Translations under genes and position numbers: made by a program | NCBI GenBank assembly: GCA_014529385.2 | Contig: CM043968.1 | Coordinates: forward strand, 128,432,018-128,496,017 | Length of the DNA stretch: 64,000 nt | DNA from: Adiantum capillus-veneris | Lineage: Eukaryota > Streptophyta > Polypodiopsida > Polypodiales > Pteridaceae | Reading direction: 5' to 3' | The notes under the pieces: generated by a model | Seen by the model: the letters and a program-made list of their open reading frames with translations, nothing else | Database searches by the model: none | What the model was told of the DNA's origin: nothing | In this document: positions 54,238 to 64,000 of the stretch, piece by piece | Position numbering within the stretch: position 1 is the stretch's first letter | Layout: the number at the start of each line of letters is the position of its first letter

Positions 54238-55960
54238 GTGACTTCCGTCATCTGCAAGATTCTTGGCACCAGAGCCAATAGAGGAGAGGTGCGTGATCTT
54301 CTCCAGGTCCGCCTTCTCACCAAGGTGGGCAAGATCATGGATGTTCAGTTCCTCGGATGCGGCTACTATCAGATAGAGTTTGAGACCTTCGAGATGGCTT
54401 CCAAGGTCATCGCGATGAGTCCCTTGGCCATCAGAGCAGTTCGAGCCCACTTTCAATAGTGGAGGCATGGTTTCAATCCAGCTACATATGTTTTGGTAGA
54501 GGAGGCAGACCTGCCCATCTCCGTCTGCTTTCTTGTTCTGAGGAGAGAGTACTTGCCACTTTTGTTTAGGATAGGGTCAGAGATTGGGACTGTCCTGGAG
54601 ACACCTTGCACAGCAGCGTTTGTAGTTGCCAAGGCGGCCGGTATCCCCACAGTACGTGTTCTGGTTCAAAACACCCACACTCTCTCGAAGGTCATCCTAC
54701 TCCCTAGGGTGAGTAGGGCTTGGTTTCGTTAGAGCGTGAAGTATTCGGGCCTCCCAAATTAGTGTTTCATTTGCACACAGATGGGTCATTTGGCTAAGGC
54801 ATGCCCTCGTAGGAGACCTCAACCCACAACGCAGGTGCAGCCTACCCAGGCTGAGCATGCCCAATAGCCAGACACACTGGAGGCACAAGTTGGTACCTCG
54901 ACTGAGACCAGCAATGAGATAGCTGATGGTTGGCAACAGGTTCGTAGCCGCCACCGACAGGAGAGGGCTCGCCCCACTGCTCCCCCTGGTGACCGACCTT
55001 CTACAGCTCAACAGTAGTGGGTTTTGATAGGGAACCGTTTTGACCCCCTTCAACAGGACTTGTCTGAGGAGGCCCCGTCCACTATCGTTCCTCCACCTCC
55101 ACCTCCTCCTCCCTTAAACACTATTGCTCTGCCTCCCTTGCCTCCACCCACTCCCTCACCTCCACCTCCACCTCTCGTCCCCCCCTTTCTCCCCCGTGGG
55201 GCCCACAACCTCATCTCCTGACCCCTCCACCACTCCTCCTCAGACGCAGGCAACTGGACACGCGTTTTCCACAAGGCGATCTCTTGGTAGTGCTTTCGCT
55301 ACAAGCCGTGTGGCATGAGAGGGAGAGCCCAACTTGAGGCCGCCTTTTTTGGTGTAGACTTCTCCTTTTGCAGCAGTCCCTAGAGGTTTGACTAGCTTTG
55401 ACATTTGCAGACGCTGGGACTTCAATTTCACTCGGTTTTTGGGTGACTCTTCTCCTGACCCGGATGAGGCTTGCTTTGGAGTCCATGTCCTCTTTCTTGC
55501 CACTAGAGGCATTGAGGCTTTGGACATAGCAGTGGGTTTCTCCTTCCCGTTGTGTGGTAGGGATCACAGAGAGTGGACCCAGCGCATAGTTCTTGATTGG
55601 CTTGAGACTCAGTTACTGAGTTCTCACACCACACAGGGGAATTACAGGTCACAGATCTGGTATAGACACTTTGGCCTCTAGCCAAGTTCACCGTGACCCC
55701 TCCAGATGCAGTGGGTTGCAGGCACATTGTGGTGCACATGTTTGCTGACACTAAGATCCCTCCTTATTATGTATTTGTACATGAGGATTTTTGGACAAAG
55801 GATGTAGCCCTTCAGGCTGCATGCTCGGCTTGGGCCGGGGCAGGACAGTCACTTCTTTTGCGCTTGTCTAGCGGTCGTTCAGATGCAGATTACTCCCTAT
55901 CCAAATCAACCTCAAAGATAGGGAGGTTAGCTGTTGTGGCAGCAGCTGTCTTCTCCCACT
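54238..55960 (+). pseudogene. LINE ORF1-like protein (DUF4283-type plus zinc knuckle)
   Basis: Broken plus-strand frames show a region like the plant LINE ORF1 N-terminal domain (FLGCGYYQIEFETFEMASKV at ~54350, then PLLFRIGSEIGTVL at ~54560), a CCHC zinc knuckle CFICTQMGHLAKAC at about 54763-54804, a proline-rich stretch at ~55090-55200 and an unassigned C-terminal part (55388-55962). Stops interrupt the frame near 54457, 54730 and 55016. ORF1 binds the LINE RNA. The endonuclease of ORF2 follows at 55967, which supports the call. Upstream GC-rich sequence (53.8-54.2 kb) may be the LINE 5' UTR. Confidence 0.65.
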
Positions 55961-55966
55961 GACTCC

Positions 55967-56440
55967 ATGAGGATTATCTCATGGAATGTGCAGGGTTTAG
56001 GAGGGCCCCAGTTTCAGCATCAATGGGGTTTATTACATCAGGAGATTCAGAGATGCCGTGTGGGTGGTGAGATTGATATTCTTATCCTACATGAGCATCA
56101 TCTTTGTGAGAATCACATTAGACGGTGTGGTCAATTTTTGCGTGGTTGCTATGAGACGTTTTGGTCCATTGTATTTGGGACCTAGAGGCGTCCAAGGTGG
56201 GGTATGTATGACTATTGCTGATTCTTTGTAGCAAGCCATTGGTGGGCAGAGGGATTATTGTGTCAGGTAGGGCTCACTAAATTACTATGCAGGTTCAAGG
56301 TTGCCTCATAAGTTTTCTAAACATCTATGCGCCCAATGTGGCAAGTGCACGTGCAAAGTTTTGGTCTCATATTGTAGAGTCTCTGCCGCAGGCAGAGCAA
56401 TGGTGCATTGGGGGTGCCTTCAACATGTTGGTCCATGGTT
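55967..56440 (+). pseudogene. LINE ORF2: endonuclease domain (truncated)
   Basis: ATG at 55967 begins MRIISWNVQGLGGP, the start of an apurinic-type LINE endonuclease, followed by DILILHEHHL. After stops near 56183 and 56229, NIYAPN and QWCIGGAFNMLVHGS are readable. The usual GGDFN motif has Ala in place of Asp. The domain stops at about 56440, where it meets the LTR of element C. Confidence 0.75.
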
Positions 56441-57347
56441 CCAGGCGTGTACATACCTTGCCGGGCAGACGAGGCCGGGGACGCGGCACCGTTGCATGTT
56501 TTAACACAGTAAAGCATGCCTAATTTTCTACAAGAATGTACAAATGTCAAGTGTTTCGAAGTGGCACGTTCGTTTTGCTTAGAAAGTTCAATGCAGGCAA
56601 TCTCGACCAAAAATAGCAGGTTTCGTGTGTGGGAGTAAAAGACATGTCCAAAGTGCTTGCCAAGTGTGGAGAAATGAGTTTCAACATGAAATCTGAAATG
56701 GGATTTTTCCACAAATTTTGGGATTTTCTTTAGCTCGTTTGGGCTTTTTACGAACAAAAAAGGGCATTTTTTCAGCTAAAAATGGCCTTAAAATGATCAA
56801 AAATAGCCTAAAAATAGCTCAAAATAGCTCAAACTGCCACATCAACGATGATGCCATCTTTGCTCAAGTTGTATGGGAAATTTTAGAGCCAAGAATGAGC
56901 TCATTGGGCACATGATCAAGGAGATACATCCATTCCTTTACAGGGTGCTAGTGCAGTGCCGTGCTGCTTCCACTACATGGTTGAGGTTGTGAGGCCTCCA
57001 ATTAGGGTTTCCCCTCCTCAAATAACTACTTGGGCTTCTCCAATGAAGTACTGAAGCTTGCATGAAATGGTCACGACCAGGAATTGAAGCATCTTTTTAG
57101 GGTTTCTAACAGGTCGAATGAGCATTGGATCTGTGCAATTGGGAGCGAGGCTACACCTAATCTTCACACACATAAGAGTTTTGAGTTAGTATTGTTTCTT
57201 TTTCAAAGTGGATATTTCATGTCTAGAGTTTTGTTCTTTTTTAGTGTGTTTTTATCTTCGAATCATCTACGCCTTGCTTGATTTTGCTACGAATCCTGAC
57301 AGTCAGATGCCCAGCGCTTTCCTAGTCGCACTACACACTTCTTGACA
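56441..57347 (+). repeat. 5' LTR of element C (incomplete at its start)
   Basis: Two blocks match the 3' LTR: 56441-56790 with 62978-63337 (beginning CAGGCGTGTACATACCTTGC) and 57278-57347 with 63338-63393 (GTCAGATGCCC, GCTTTCCTAGTC). About 490 bp between the blocks is absent from the 3' copy. The first ~130 bp of the 3' LTR has no counterpart here, so the outer end of this LTR is lost. Confidence 0.75.
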
Positions 57348-57431
57348 CACTTTTGTTGAACCCGACGTGGAGTAGGCTAGGGTGAGGGTTCAAAATCTTC
57401 ATTGAAGGTCACAAAAAAAAAAATTTAATCT

Positions 57432-58017
57432 ATGGAGCAACAAGGGGTTCGGTTTGATCCAGTCACAATGCAAATGTTTCAAGCCTTTGCAGTGTTTATG
57501 CAGCAGCAACAAGCTGCGGAAATGAGGGAGCTTTCCTCAACCAAAGCGCTTCAATCTGTGGTGACGATAATGGATCAATTTAAAGGTAAAGATGTAACAA
57601 ATTATCTTTGTGGATTTGTAAAGGAGATGGAGCTTCACCGAGTGCCTGAAGCAGAGATGGTGCAAAGTTTTGAACTAGTTGTGGTTCCCGAGATCAGAGA
57701 GCATGTAAGAGGAATTAGAAATGAGCATGGGGAAACTTGGGAAGCATTCAAATTAACCTTGAAGGAAGATTATTTCATGGAGGACTCGTAAAGGGTAACA
57801 AAGAGGACTTTTGTAGAGTGGGTAGTTCGTCCAAAAGAGGGACTTTTGCCTACCGAACTACTAAGGGAATTTGAACGCCGCTATGATCAACTTTCAAGGA
57901 CTAAGAAGGCTACCTTAAACTCAGAGAAGACAGAGCTCTTTTTGCAAGCCGTACGTAAAGAGATTCAAGAGAAGTTAGAGCTACTACTTGAGATAAGGAT
58001 GTGGAACAAGGCATAAA
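57432..58017 (+). pseudogene. Element C: Gag-like protein
   Basis: Starts MEQQGVRFDPVTMQMFQAF and continues in the same frame past one TAA (57789-57791) to about 58017. A capsid-like segment (VTNYLCGFVKEMELHRVPEAE, TWEAFKLTLKEDYF, ELLREFERRYDQLS) resembles retrotransposon Gag. It follows the 5' LTR by about 85 bp, the expected position. Confidence 0.7.
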
Positions 58018-58400
58018 ACTAATTGGAATGAAGTTGAAGACGTCATTTCACTGCTAATTAAGCGACAACAACGAAGAGACAAGATGATAGTCAACCCTAC
58101 TCAAGTCCAAGTGTTCTTGAGTGTCCCATAAAGCCTGTTATTGTGGTTCCAAAGCGTGACAAGTCCATACTAGATGATATTGTCAAGGGAATTCAAGAGC
58201 TCAAGTTAAAGCTTACAAGGCTAGAAGAAAAGGGGCTACCATCAGGACAATCTAACGGCAAAGACCTCAAAATAGAGAAGGATTTGTAAATAGATGCATA
58301 TGGTGTGATAGTACTAACCGTGGAAGGAGGGATTGTGAAAGTTTTAAAGACGCTTTGACAAAAGAGCTTGTTATTTTTAAAGATGGGAAAATTCACTTAA

Positions 58401-59162
58401 GTGAAACAGGTAAGCTCTTGGGGGACGAACTTTGAAAAAGGCGGGATGAAAAAGCTAGTTGAGGACATGGCTACATGCCATCTCATGGTTGAGGCAGCTG
58501 CCTATGGGTTGAAGGTGGATTCTACTAAGAAAAAAGGATTAGTCAAAGTTGGAGAAGAGGAATATAATGGTATTGGAGAGCTATGGATATGCTTTATAGA
58601 GTCTGCTATGAAGAGTAAAATGACTACAGAGGTTTTACATGAAGCTGGAGACTTTATTCGGCTAGAAACAGGTTGGAATGACCCTGTGGACTCTTTGTCA
58701 GGGCATGGCTACATTGCCAAATATCAAGCCAATGAGGCCATTGTTGAAGAGAAACATAGGTGTGAGAATGGGGATGAAGGGCCTTCAAAGCGGGCGACGA
58801 GGAGTGGAGGCAAAAATGACACAGTGCCTCCTAGATCACCTTCCCTGCAACAGATGTCTGTCCTCGAAGTGCCTATGCAAGAATCCTCTAAAGAGAAAAA
58901 GAAGGAAGCAACAAAATCCAAAGCAAAGAGTCCAACCTACAAACTCCAATCCGATATAAAAGCAGCAGCGGATCTCAAAAAGGGTTTGGAAGAGAGGATT
59001 TTGAACAGTAAGGTGGAGTTTACCTTGGGTGAGGTCCTTGGAATAGCAAAGAGAGAGTTTCATGAAGAAATAATCGATATCATAAAAAGAAAGCGGCAGT
59101 CTCTTGCTGAATTTATCCATGTACAGGGTGAAGAAGAGACTTTAAATGCACAGGGTGTGTAG
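58401..59162 (+). pseudogene. Element C: linker before protease
   Basis: An open stretch (254 codons; it opens with GTG, so the true start lies upstream in the fused polyprotein). The C-terminal part, SDIKAAADLKKGLEERILNS and LGEVLGIAKREFHEEIIDII, matches the conserved region that precedes the protease in this gypsy lineage (DUF4100-like). The middle is charged and disordered. Confidence 0.65.
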
Positions 59163-59680
59163 GTCTATGGCAAGCAAGGTGAAGAAATTGTTGTTGGATG
59201 CTACAAGTCTGGGGGAGGAATAAAACATGTTTGCTTCTTGGATGATGAAGATGAAGTGGAGACCACTCACAAGAGTTACTACTTGAAGATTCACTGGGCA
59301 AGAGCAACTATTGAGACCCTAGTAAAAGTGGGAGACTTAGAAGAGCCATACATTGTGTTGATAGATCATGGGTCAGAGATTAATCTCATGGCAAAGAGTC
59401 TTTATAAAAAAGGAAATTGGCCAATTGATATAAATCATGGATGAATGATTTGTGCAGCAAACAACTCATCAGGGGCTATACAGAGCATGTCCAAATGTTA
59501 AGGTGACTATAGGCGATGTGAAAGATGACCAAAATCTCTTTGTACAGGAGATGTCTACATACCCTCTTATCCTTGGGTAGCCATACATCACTGCTATTCG
59601 CATGGAAACCAAGGTAATGGATGATGGGTCAGTTTATGCAAGGATAAGGAGCAGGGATGGGAAGTGTGCAGTATAGTTCC
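59163..59680 (+). pseudogene. Element C: aspartic protease
   Basis: The protease region has VLIDHGSEINLMAKSLYKKG at about 59355-59415. The usual D-S/T-G is D-H-G-S, a variant I believe is normal for this lineage. After a frame break, PNVKVTIGDV and YPLILG (then a stop) at about 59490-59580 mark the C-terminal half. Confidence 0.65.
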
Positions 59681-60256
59681 TTACTGTATGTGTGGACCAT
59701 GAAAGGAACCGTGAAACTCTTAGAGATCAAGCCTTGCCAAAGAAAAATAAAGAATTCAAGGACTACAGGGATATGAGGGGTTTTGGCCATGTACCATTCT
59801 AAAGCGGGAAAAGTTCTCGCATGATGTATATGCAAAGGAACCATTTTCACAGGTTTTGTAGGATTATCAGACTATGGATCTATTGCTTTTTCAGAGTGTG
59901 AGCACTTAAAGCGGGGTGAAAGACAACATGTAAATAATGTACAAAGAGGTTTGAAGATGAATGGTTTGCTAGAAGATGGTGAATGCATTGTAGGTGTGTT
60001 TGATGAGTGCTCATTTGTGGATACTATGCAAGACTTAGAGTCTTTAGTGGCAATTTGCATATGGGAAGTGAGGTCGTGAAAGTATGCTCAATAGAAATGT
60101 ACAAAGTCATTGAGGATTTCAAAAACGCTCAAAGTGTTGATGCACAAGTGGAGACCAAGTATAAGTTTGTGGCAAAGAAAGTGAAAGCAATGGCATTACC
60201 TCTACCAAAGGACTGTACGGATAAGATGGAACAAGCTGCTTTGCAACCTAGTTTTT

Positions 60257-60776
60257 ATGAGCCGAGCAAGATTGGGCATAAGTTCACCACATGACACTTT
60301 GAAGGAGTTAAAGGTTGGTTGCGAGGATAGTTTGACAAAATCTGAAAAGATATTCTTTGAAAACATGCTTGTCAAACACGAAAAAGCTTTTGCATTTGAG
60401 CCGCATGAGATAGGGTGTGTTGATCCATCCATTGTTGCTCCTATGGTGATCTTCACTATCCCTCATGTACCTTGGAATTTGAGGCCTATTCCGATTCCAA
60501 GGGCCCATTTGCCAAAACTCATTGAATTGTTTAATGAAAAGATCAAGAGTGGCAAACCATATCAATGATTGTGATAAGATCTTGTCAAGGTTAGAAGAAG
60601 TGAAACTTACCTTGTCTGGCCAAAAGTCGGTGTTTGGTGTGAATGAAGTTCTTATTGTAGGACATATGTGTGGGCCATATGGTAGAAGGCTTTGTCCTAC
60701 AAAGATTGATGTAATTCAGAGAATGAAAGAGAAATTTATAAATGTCACTAAGGCTCAAAGGTTCTTGGGTGCATGA
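60257..60776 (+). pseudogene. Element C: RT remnant lacking the palm
   Basis: The pre-RT and fingers start (MLVKHEKAFAFEPHEIGCVD, RPIPIPRAHLPKLIELFNE) runs to about 60560 and then jumps to the thumb (DKILSRLEEVKLTLSGQKSV, IVGHMCGPYGRRL). The whole palm, with the polymerase active site, is missing, which implies a deletion of several hundred bases at about 60560. Confidence 0.75.
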
Positions 60777-61922
60777 GTGTTTTATGTTATCTGGATTCCG
60801 CATTATGCACATGTAGCAGAGCCTTTGTATCAAATTTTGAGAAAGAACCAAAAGTTTCAATGGGAAGAAATGCATACCCATGCCATGAGAAAATTAAAGA
60901 AGTCGTTGCTTATGTCTCCAACTTTGAGGAAAGCAAGCTATGAATTTGGAAGATATGTAATTGTGACAGTGGATACTAGCCCCACAAGCATTGGATGGGC
61001 GAGTGGGCAAGATGATCATGATGGCAAGCGATATGTGGTAAGATTTGGAGAAAATGTTCTAAGTGCTCGTCAATGCAACTATCCACAAGTAAAAACAGAG
61101 TTATGGGCAGTAGCGATAGCTTTGAAATTTGACAAAGAGTATTTGATAGGAGCAAATGTAATAGTGGAGATTGATTGTCTACCCCTTCTTGGAATGATCA
61201 CAAGCTGCTCAACTCTCGACATTGCTATGTTGAGATGGATTTCCTACATAAAGTCCTTGAATCCAAAATTTAAGCATATTGCAGGGAAAGATAATCCAGT
61301 TGCGGATATGCTTTCAAGAGCAAGGTATGAAAATGAAGAAGACATGGTTGTTGAGGGCAATGATATAGGCACACAATTCTACAGTACCTCTCATGCCAAG
61401 GGTGATCATGTTTGCCTATCAAATGCACTTGAGTCATTTATAGGGGACCTATATCAAGGTGAATGGTTTCTCATTGGACGTGATCTAAGCACTTTGACAA
61501 GGCAAGAAGGGTGGACTGACCAGGAGTTCAAAAGAATATGGAGAAAGGTCTATGGATACTTTTTGAAAGATGGGTACTTATGGAAGCATCCAAAACAAAG
61601 AAATGGAATTCCATTGAGATTCGTGAATGATAAGGACACTCAAAATGAGCTTATGAAAAAGTTTCATGAGAGCCTTTATGTTGGACATAGAGGTGTATGG
61701 GACACTTTTACTAAAATGAAAGAGAGGTATTGGTGGAAAGGTATGTATAAAGATGTATATCACTTTGTGGAGTCCTGTGAAACCTGTCAAATGTATTCAA
61801 ATGCATGTCATCGTTATGGGTTGCACCCTACTTACCCATTGGCCATGCATTACAAGTGGGTAGTAGATCTGGTTACAATGCCATTGGGCTTATGGCGAAT
61901 GAGATACATAGTGCTTGCATGA
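60777..61922 (+). pseudogene. Element C: RT end, RNase H and integrase zinc finger
   Basis: The longest open frame of element C (381 codons). In order: RT connection (IPHYAHVAEPLYQILRKNQK), RNase H (VTVDTSPTSIGWASG, QCNYPQVKTELWAVAIAL, VIVEIDCLPLLGMI, KDNPVADMLSRARY), then the integrase HHCC finger (FHESLYVGHRGVWDTFTK, VESCETCQMY) and the first integrase Asp (KWVVDLVTMPLG). It ends at a stop at 61920-61922. Confidence 0.85.
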
Positions 61923-61941
61923 GAAGAATTAACCAATCAAG

Positions 61942-62792
61942 TTGAAGGTCATACTAAGCACAGAAGGGGTATGTAAGTTCCTCTTGGATGATGTAATTAG
62001 CCATTATGGTTGTGTTGGGAAAATAACAGCGGACAGGGGTGAGATGGATGCTGACAAAGTAAGGGAGTTTTTTTCTAAGTTGGGCATTAAACTTGCTCTC
62101 ACTACTGCATATAATCTTGAGGAAAATGGTAAGGCCTACAAAGGTAAAATGGGAGAGTGGCCTAGGTTACTGCCTTATGCTTTATGCGCTAATCATACAA
62201 CTCATAGCTCAGCTCTACTGGTTATATGCCTTTTGAGTTGATGTATGGTCAGAAGCCTATAATGCCAATTGAGGATGTAATTCCCACATGGAATGTATTA
62301 CCTTGGGAAGATGGAATGAGTAGGGGAGACCTTCTTGCCTTGTGCATACAACAGTTAGAAAGAAGTCGCCAAGATATTGAGAATGCAGTAGCATGATTGA
62401 AAGATGCAAGGGTAAAGAATAAGGACAGATTTGATAAGAGGCAAGGCTCAGACCTAAATCTATTGACGAAGGTGATTGGGTGTTGGTATATGACAGCAGT
62501 CTTGACAACTAGCATTCAACAATAAGAAATATTTCAAAGAGATGGTTTGGTCCTTATGTGGTTCAGCTTGCATGAATTAGATGGGAAAAAAATAAATATT
62601 CCCATCGTAGGGAAAACAATCAAATTACTCAAAAGAAGAGGTGATACAGATCCCTTTGATTCACAAGGAAGTCAAAATGAAGGCTCTGATGCAAATTTTA
62701 TGTATGTGGATGAAGAACAAGAGGATGATGCGCTAGATTTTGTTGCAAGCGATGATGAAATCGACATGTATGTGGACTTAAATGAGGACTGA
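61942..62792 (+). pseudogene. Element C: integrase core and acidic C-terminal tail
   Basis: The core continues in shifted frames: KITADRGEMDADKVREFFSK (second catalytic Asp), LPYALCANHTTHSSAL, then MPFELMYGQKPIMPIEDV and NKDRFDKRQG near 62230-62450. The Glu region (AYNLEENGKAYKGKMGEW) is shortened. The tail at 62547-62792 is acidic (EEQEDDALDFVASDDEIDMY) and ends just before the polypurine tract. Confidence 0.75.
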
Positions 62793-62837
62793 ACTTGCTG
62801 CAAAAAGATATGTGTGGCACATGCCGAAGGATGTGCA

Positions 62838-63393
62838 GGTTTAGAGGGGGTGGATCTCATGCCATGGCACATGCATAATGTGAAAATAATAATATCTACC
62901 TCACTCTTAATGTTTATAGTGTGTGGGACCAAATGCTACAATGTACATAGTGTGATATATGCGAACATGGATGCCATGGTTGCAGGCGTGTACATACCTT
63001 GCCGGGCAGGCGAGGCCGGGGACGTGGCACCCTTGCATGTTTTAACACATTAAAGCATTCCTAGTTTTCTATGTACAAATGTCAATTGTTTCGAAGTGGC
63101 ACGCTCGTTTTGCCTAGAAAGTTCAATGCAGGCAATCTCGGCCAAAAAAAGTAGGTTTCGTGCGTGGGCGTAAAAGATGTGTCCAAAGTGCTTACCAAGT
63201 GTAAAAATGAGGTTCAACATGAAATTTGAGACCAATGGAATTTTTCCACTAATTTAGGGATTTTTTCCAACTCGTTTGGGCTTTCTACGAACAAAAAGGG
63301 GTATTTTTGGGCTAAAAATGGCTTTAAAATGGTCTTGCTACAAATCCTCATAGTCAGATGCCCGGTGCTTTCCTAGTCCCAACTTCTTCTTAG
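62838..63393 (+). repeat. 3' LTR of element C with polypurine tract
   Basis: The tract TTTAGAGGGGG at about 62838-62849 precedes TGGATCTCATGCC, the probable LTR start at 62850. From 62978 it matches the 5' LTR, but it lacks an internal ~490-bp segment at about 63337. It ends near 63393, where LINE sequence resumes. Confidence 0.7.
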
Positions 63394-63409
63394 AGTACTA
63401 GGACTTGCT

Positions 63410-64000
63410 TGGCTCGGATCTTTGTAGCACTTTTCAGTACATTCTACTCACAAGAGAGATGCATGATAGCTTGAGTGAGGGCCTGATGTACCTCATTCCC
63501 AAGGAGGGTGGCTACTTCGATGAGATTCAACAGTGGCGGCCCATCACCATCCTCAACTCAGCCTGAAAAATTATTTCCAAGGCTCTGAGTTTGAGGATTC
63601 AGCCACTTCTAGAGAGCATGATACATGGGACACATACAAGTTTTGTCAAGGAGCGTAGTATCCTTGAAAACATCTTCACTTTTTGGGAGGCATCCTCCCT
63701 CACGTGCCTCAGTGGTGGTGAGGATCTGGTGATACTTCTTCTCGATTTTGAGAAGGCCTATGATAGAGTTGACTAGGACTTTTTGGAGGTCACTTTATGC
63801 AGGATGGGCTTCTTAGATGCATGGATCAGAGGTGTGTCACCTCTTTACAGACGGGCACACAGTCAGGTACTTTTGTTCAGGGAGAAGATCTACTGGATGC
63901 TAAGTTTGCAAACGACTCAATGTTGTACTTAGAGGGCTAGGAGGCCAACCTTCACAGGTGTGAGTAGGCTCTTAAGACCTTTTGTTGTGCATCAAGCGCA
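63410..64000 (+). pseudogene. LINE ORF2: reverse transcriptase (continues past window)
   Basis: The frame from 63459 reads MHDSLSEGLMYLIPKEGG, QQWRPITILNSA, TSFVKERSILENIF and LLDFEKAYDRVD, then TAG at 63774-63776 where Trp is normal. A deletion follows: RRAHSQVLLF is soon followed, in another frame, by LLDAKFANDSMLYLEG at about 63893-63940. The polymerase motif normally F/YADD is FAND. This is the other half of the LINE at 54.2-56.4 kb, which element C interrupts. Confidence 0.8.

Noticed and set aside
53899-54468. 189-codon open frame on minus in GC-rich sequence
   Set aside because: It lies opposite the start of the LINE ORF1-like region, has no recognisable motif, and long open frames are expected by chance in GC-rich sequence.

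Overview
This window comes from a large, repeat-rich eukaryotic nuclear genome, almost certainly a land plant. It contains plant-type Ty3/gypsy retrotransposons, a plant-type LINE, long GA/CT and poly-G tracts, and a decayed pentatricopeptide-repeat (PPR) gene on the minus strand near 38.5-39.0 kb. The PPR wording resembles the expanded PPR families of ferns and other seed-free plants, so a fern is my best guess (inference only). I see no intact ordinary host gene. Nearly all recognisable coding sequence is transposon-derived and broken; the exception is one long intact piggyBac transposase.

Layout. 1-7.16 kb: the 3' part of a Ty3/gypsy element on + (element A), running linker, protease, linker, RT, RNase H, a doubled integrase zinc finger, integrase core, a second retropepsin-like domain and a W-P-K-rich tail, then a polypurine tract. 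7.2-14.2 kb: a second LTR unit (element B) with a leader carrying four copies of a 24-bp palindrome, a long unrecognised coiled-coil protein (ORFX), a polypurine tract and a 930-bp LTR. 14.3-16.5 kb: a Ty3/gypsy pol fragment on minus. 16.5-23.6 kb: inverted repeats, a foldback hairpin and poly-C/poly-G tracts. 24-34.6 kb: mostly non-coding, with tandem repeats, microsatellites, and a promoter-like block near 28.0-28.3 kb with heat-shock-element-like arrays upstream of a TATA box. 34.7-36.9 kb: a decayed second copy of ORFX on minus. 38.5-39.0 kb: the PPR pseudogene. 39.7-41.1 kb: unrecognised acidic ORF fragments. 41.2-43.2 kb: a second copy of element A pol on minus, split by a ~470-bp TIR element. 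43.9-46.6 kb: a decayed transposase-like gene. 47,543-52,988: a complete piggyBac transposon. 54.2-56.4 kb and 63.4-64.0 kb: a LINE split by a Ty3/gypsy element of another lineage (element C, 56.44-63.39 kb).

The most notable feature is the piggyBac element. It has TTAA at both ends, perfect 15-bp terminal inverted repeats, 18-bp semi-palindromic subterminal repeats (one at the left end, two in tandem at the right) and an uninterrupted 824-codon transposase. That transposase retains the DDD triad, AT-hooks and a cysteine-rich C terminus. All the surrounding retroelements have stops, deletions or catalytic substitutions, so this element looks much younger than its neighbours and could be functional.
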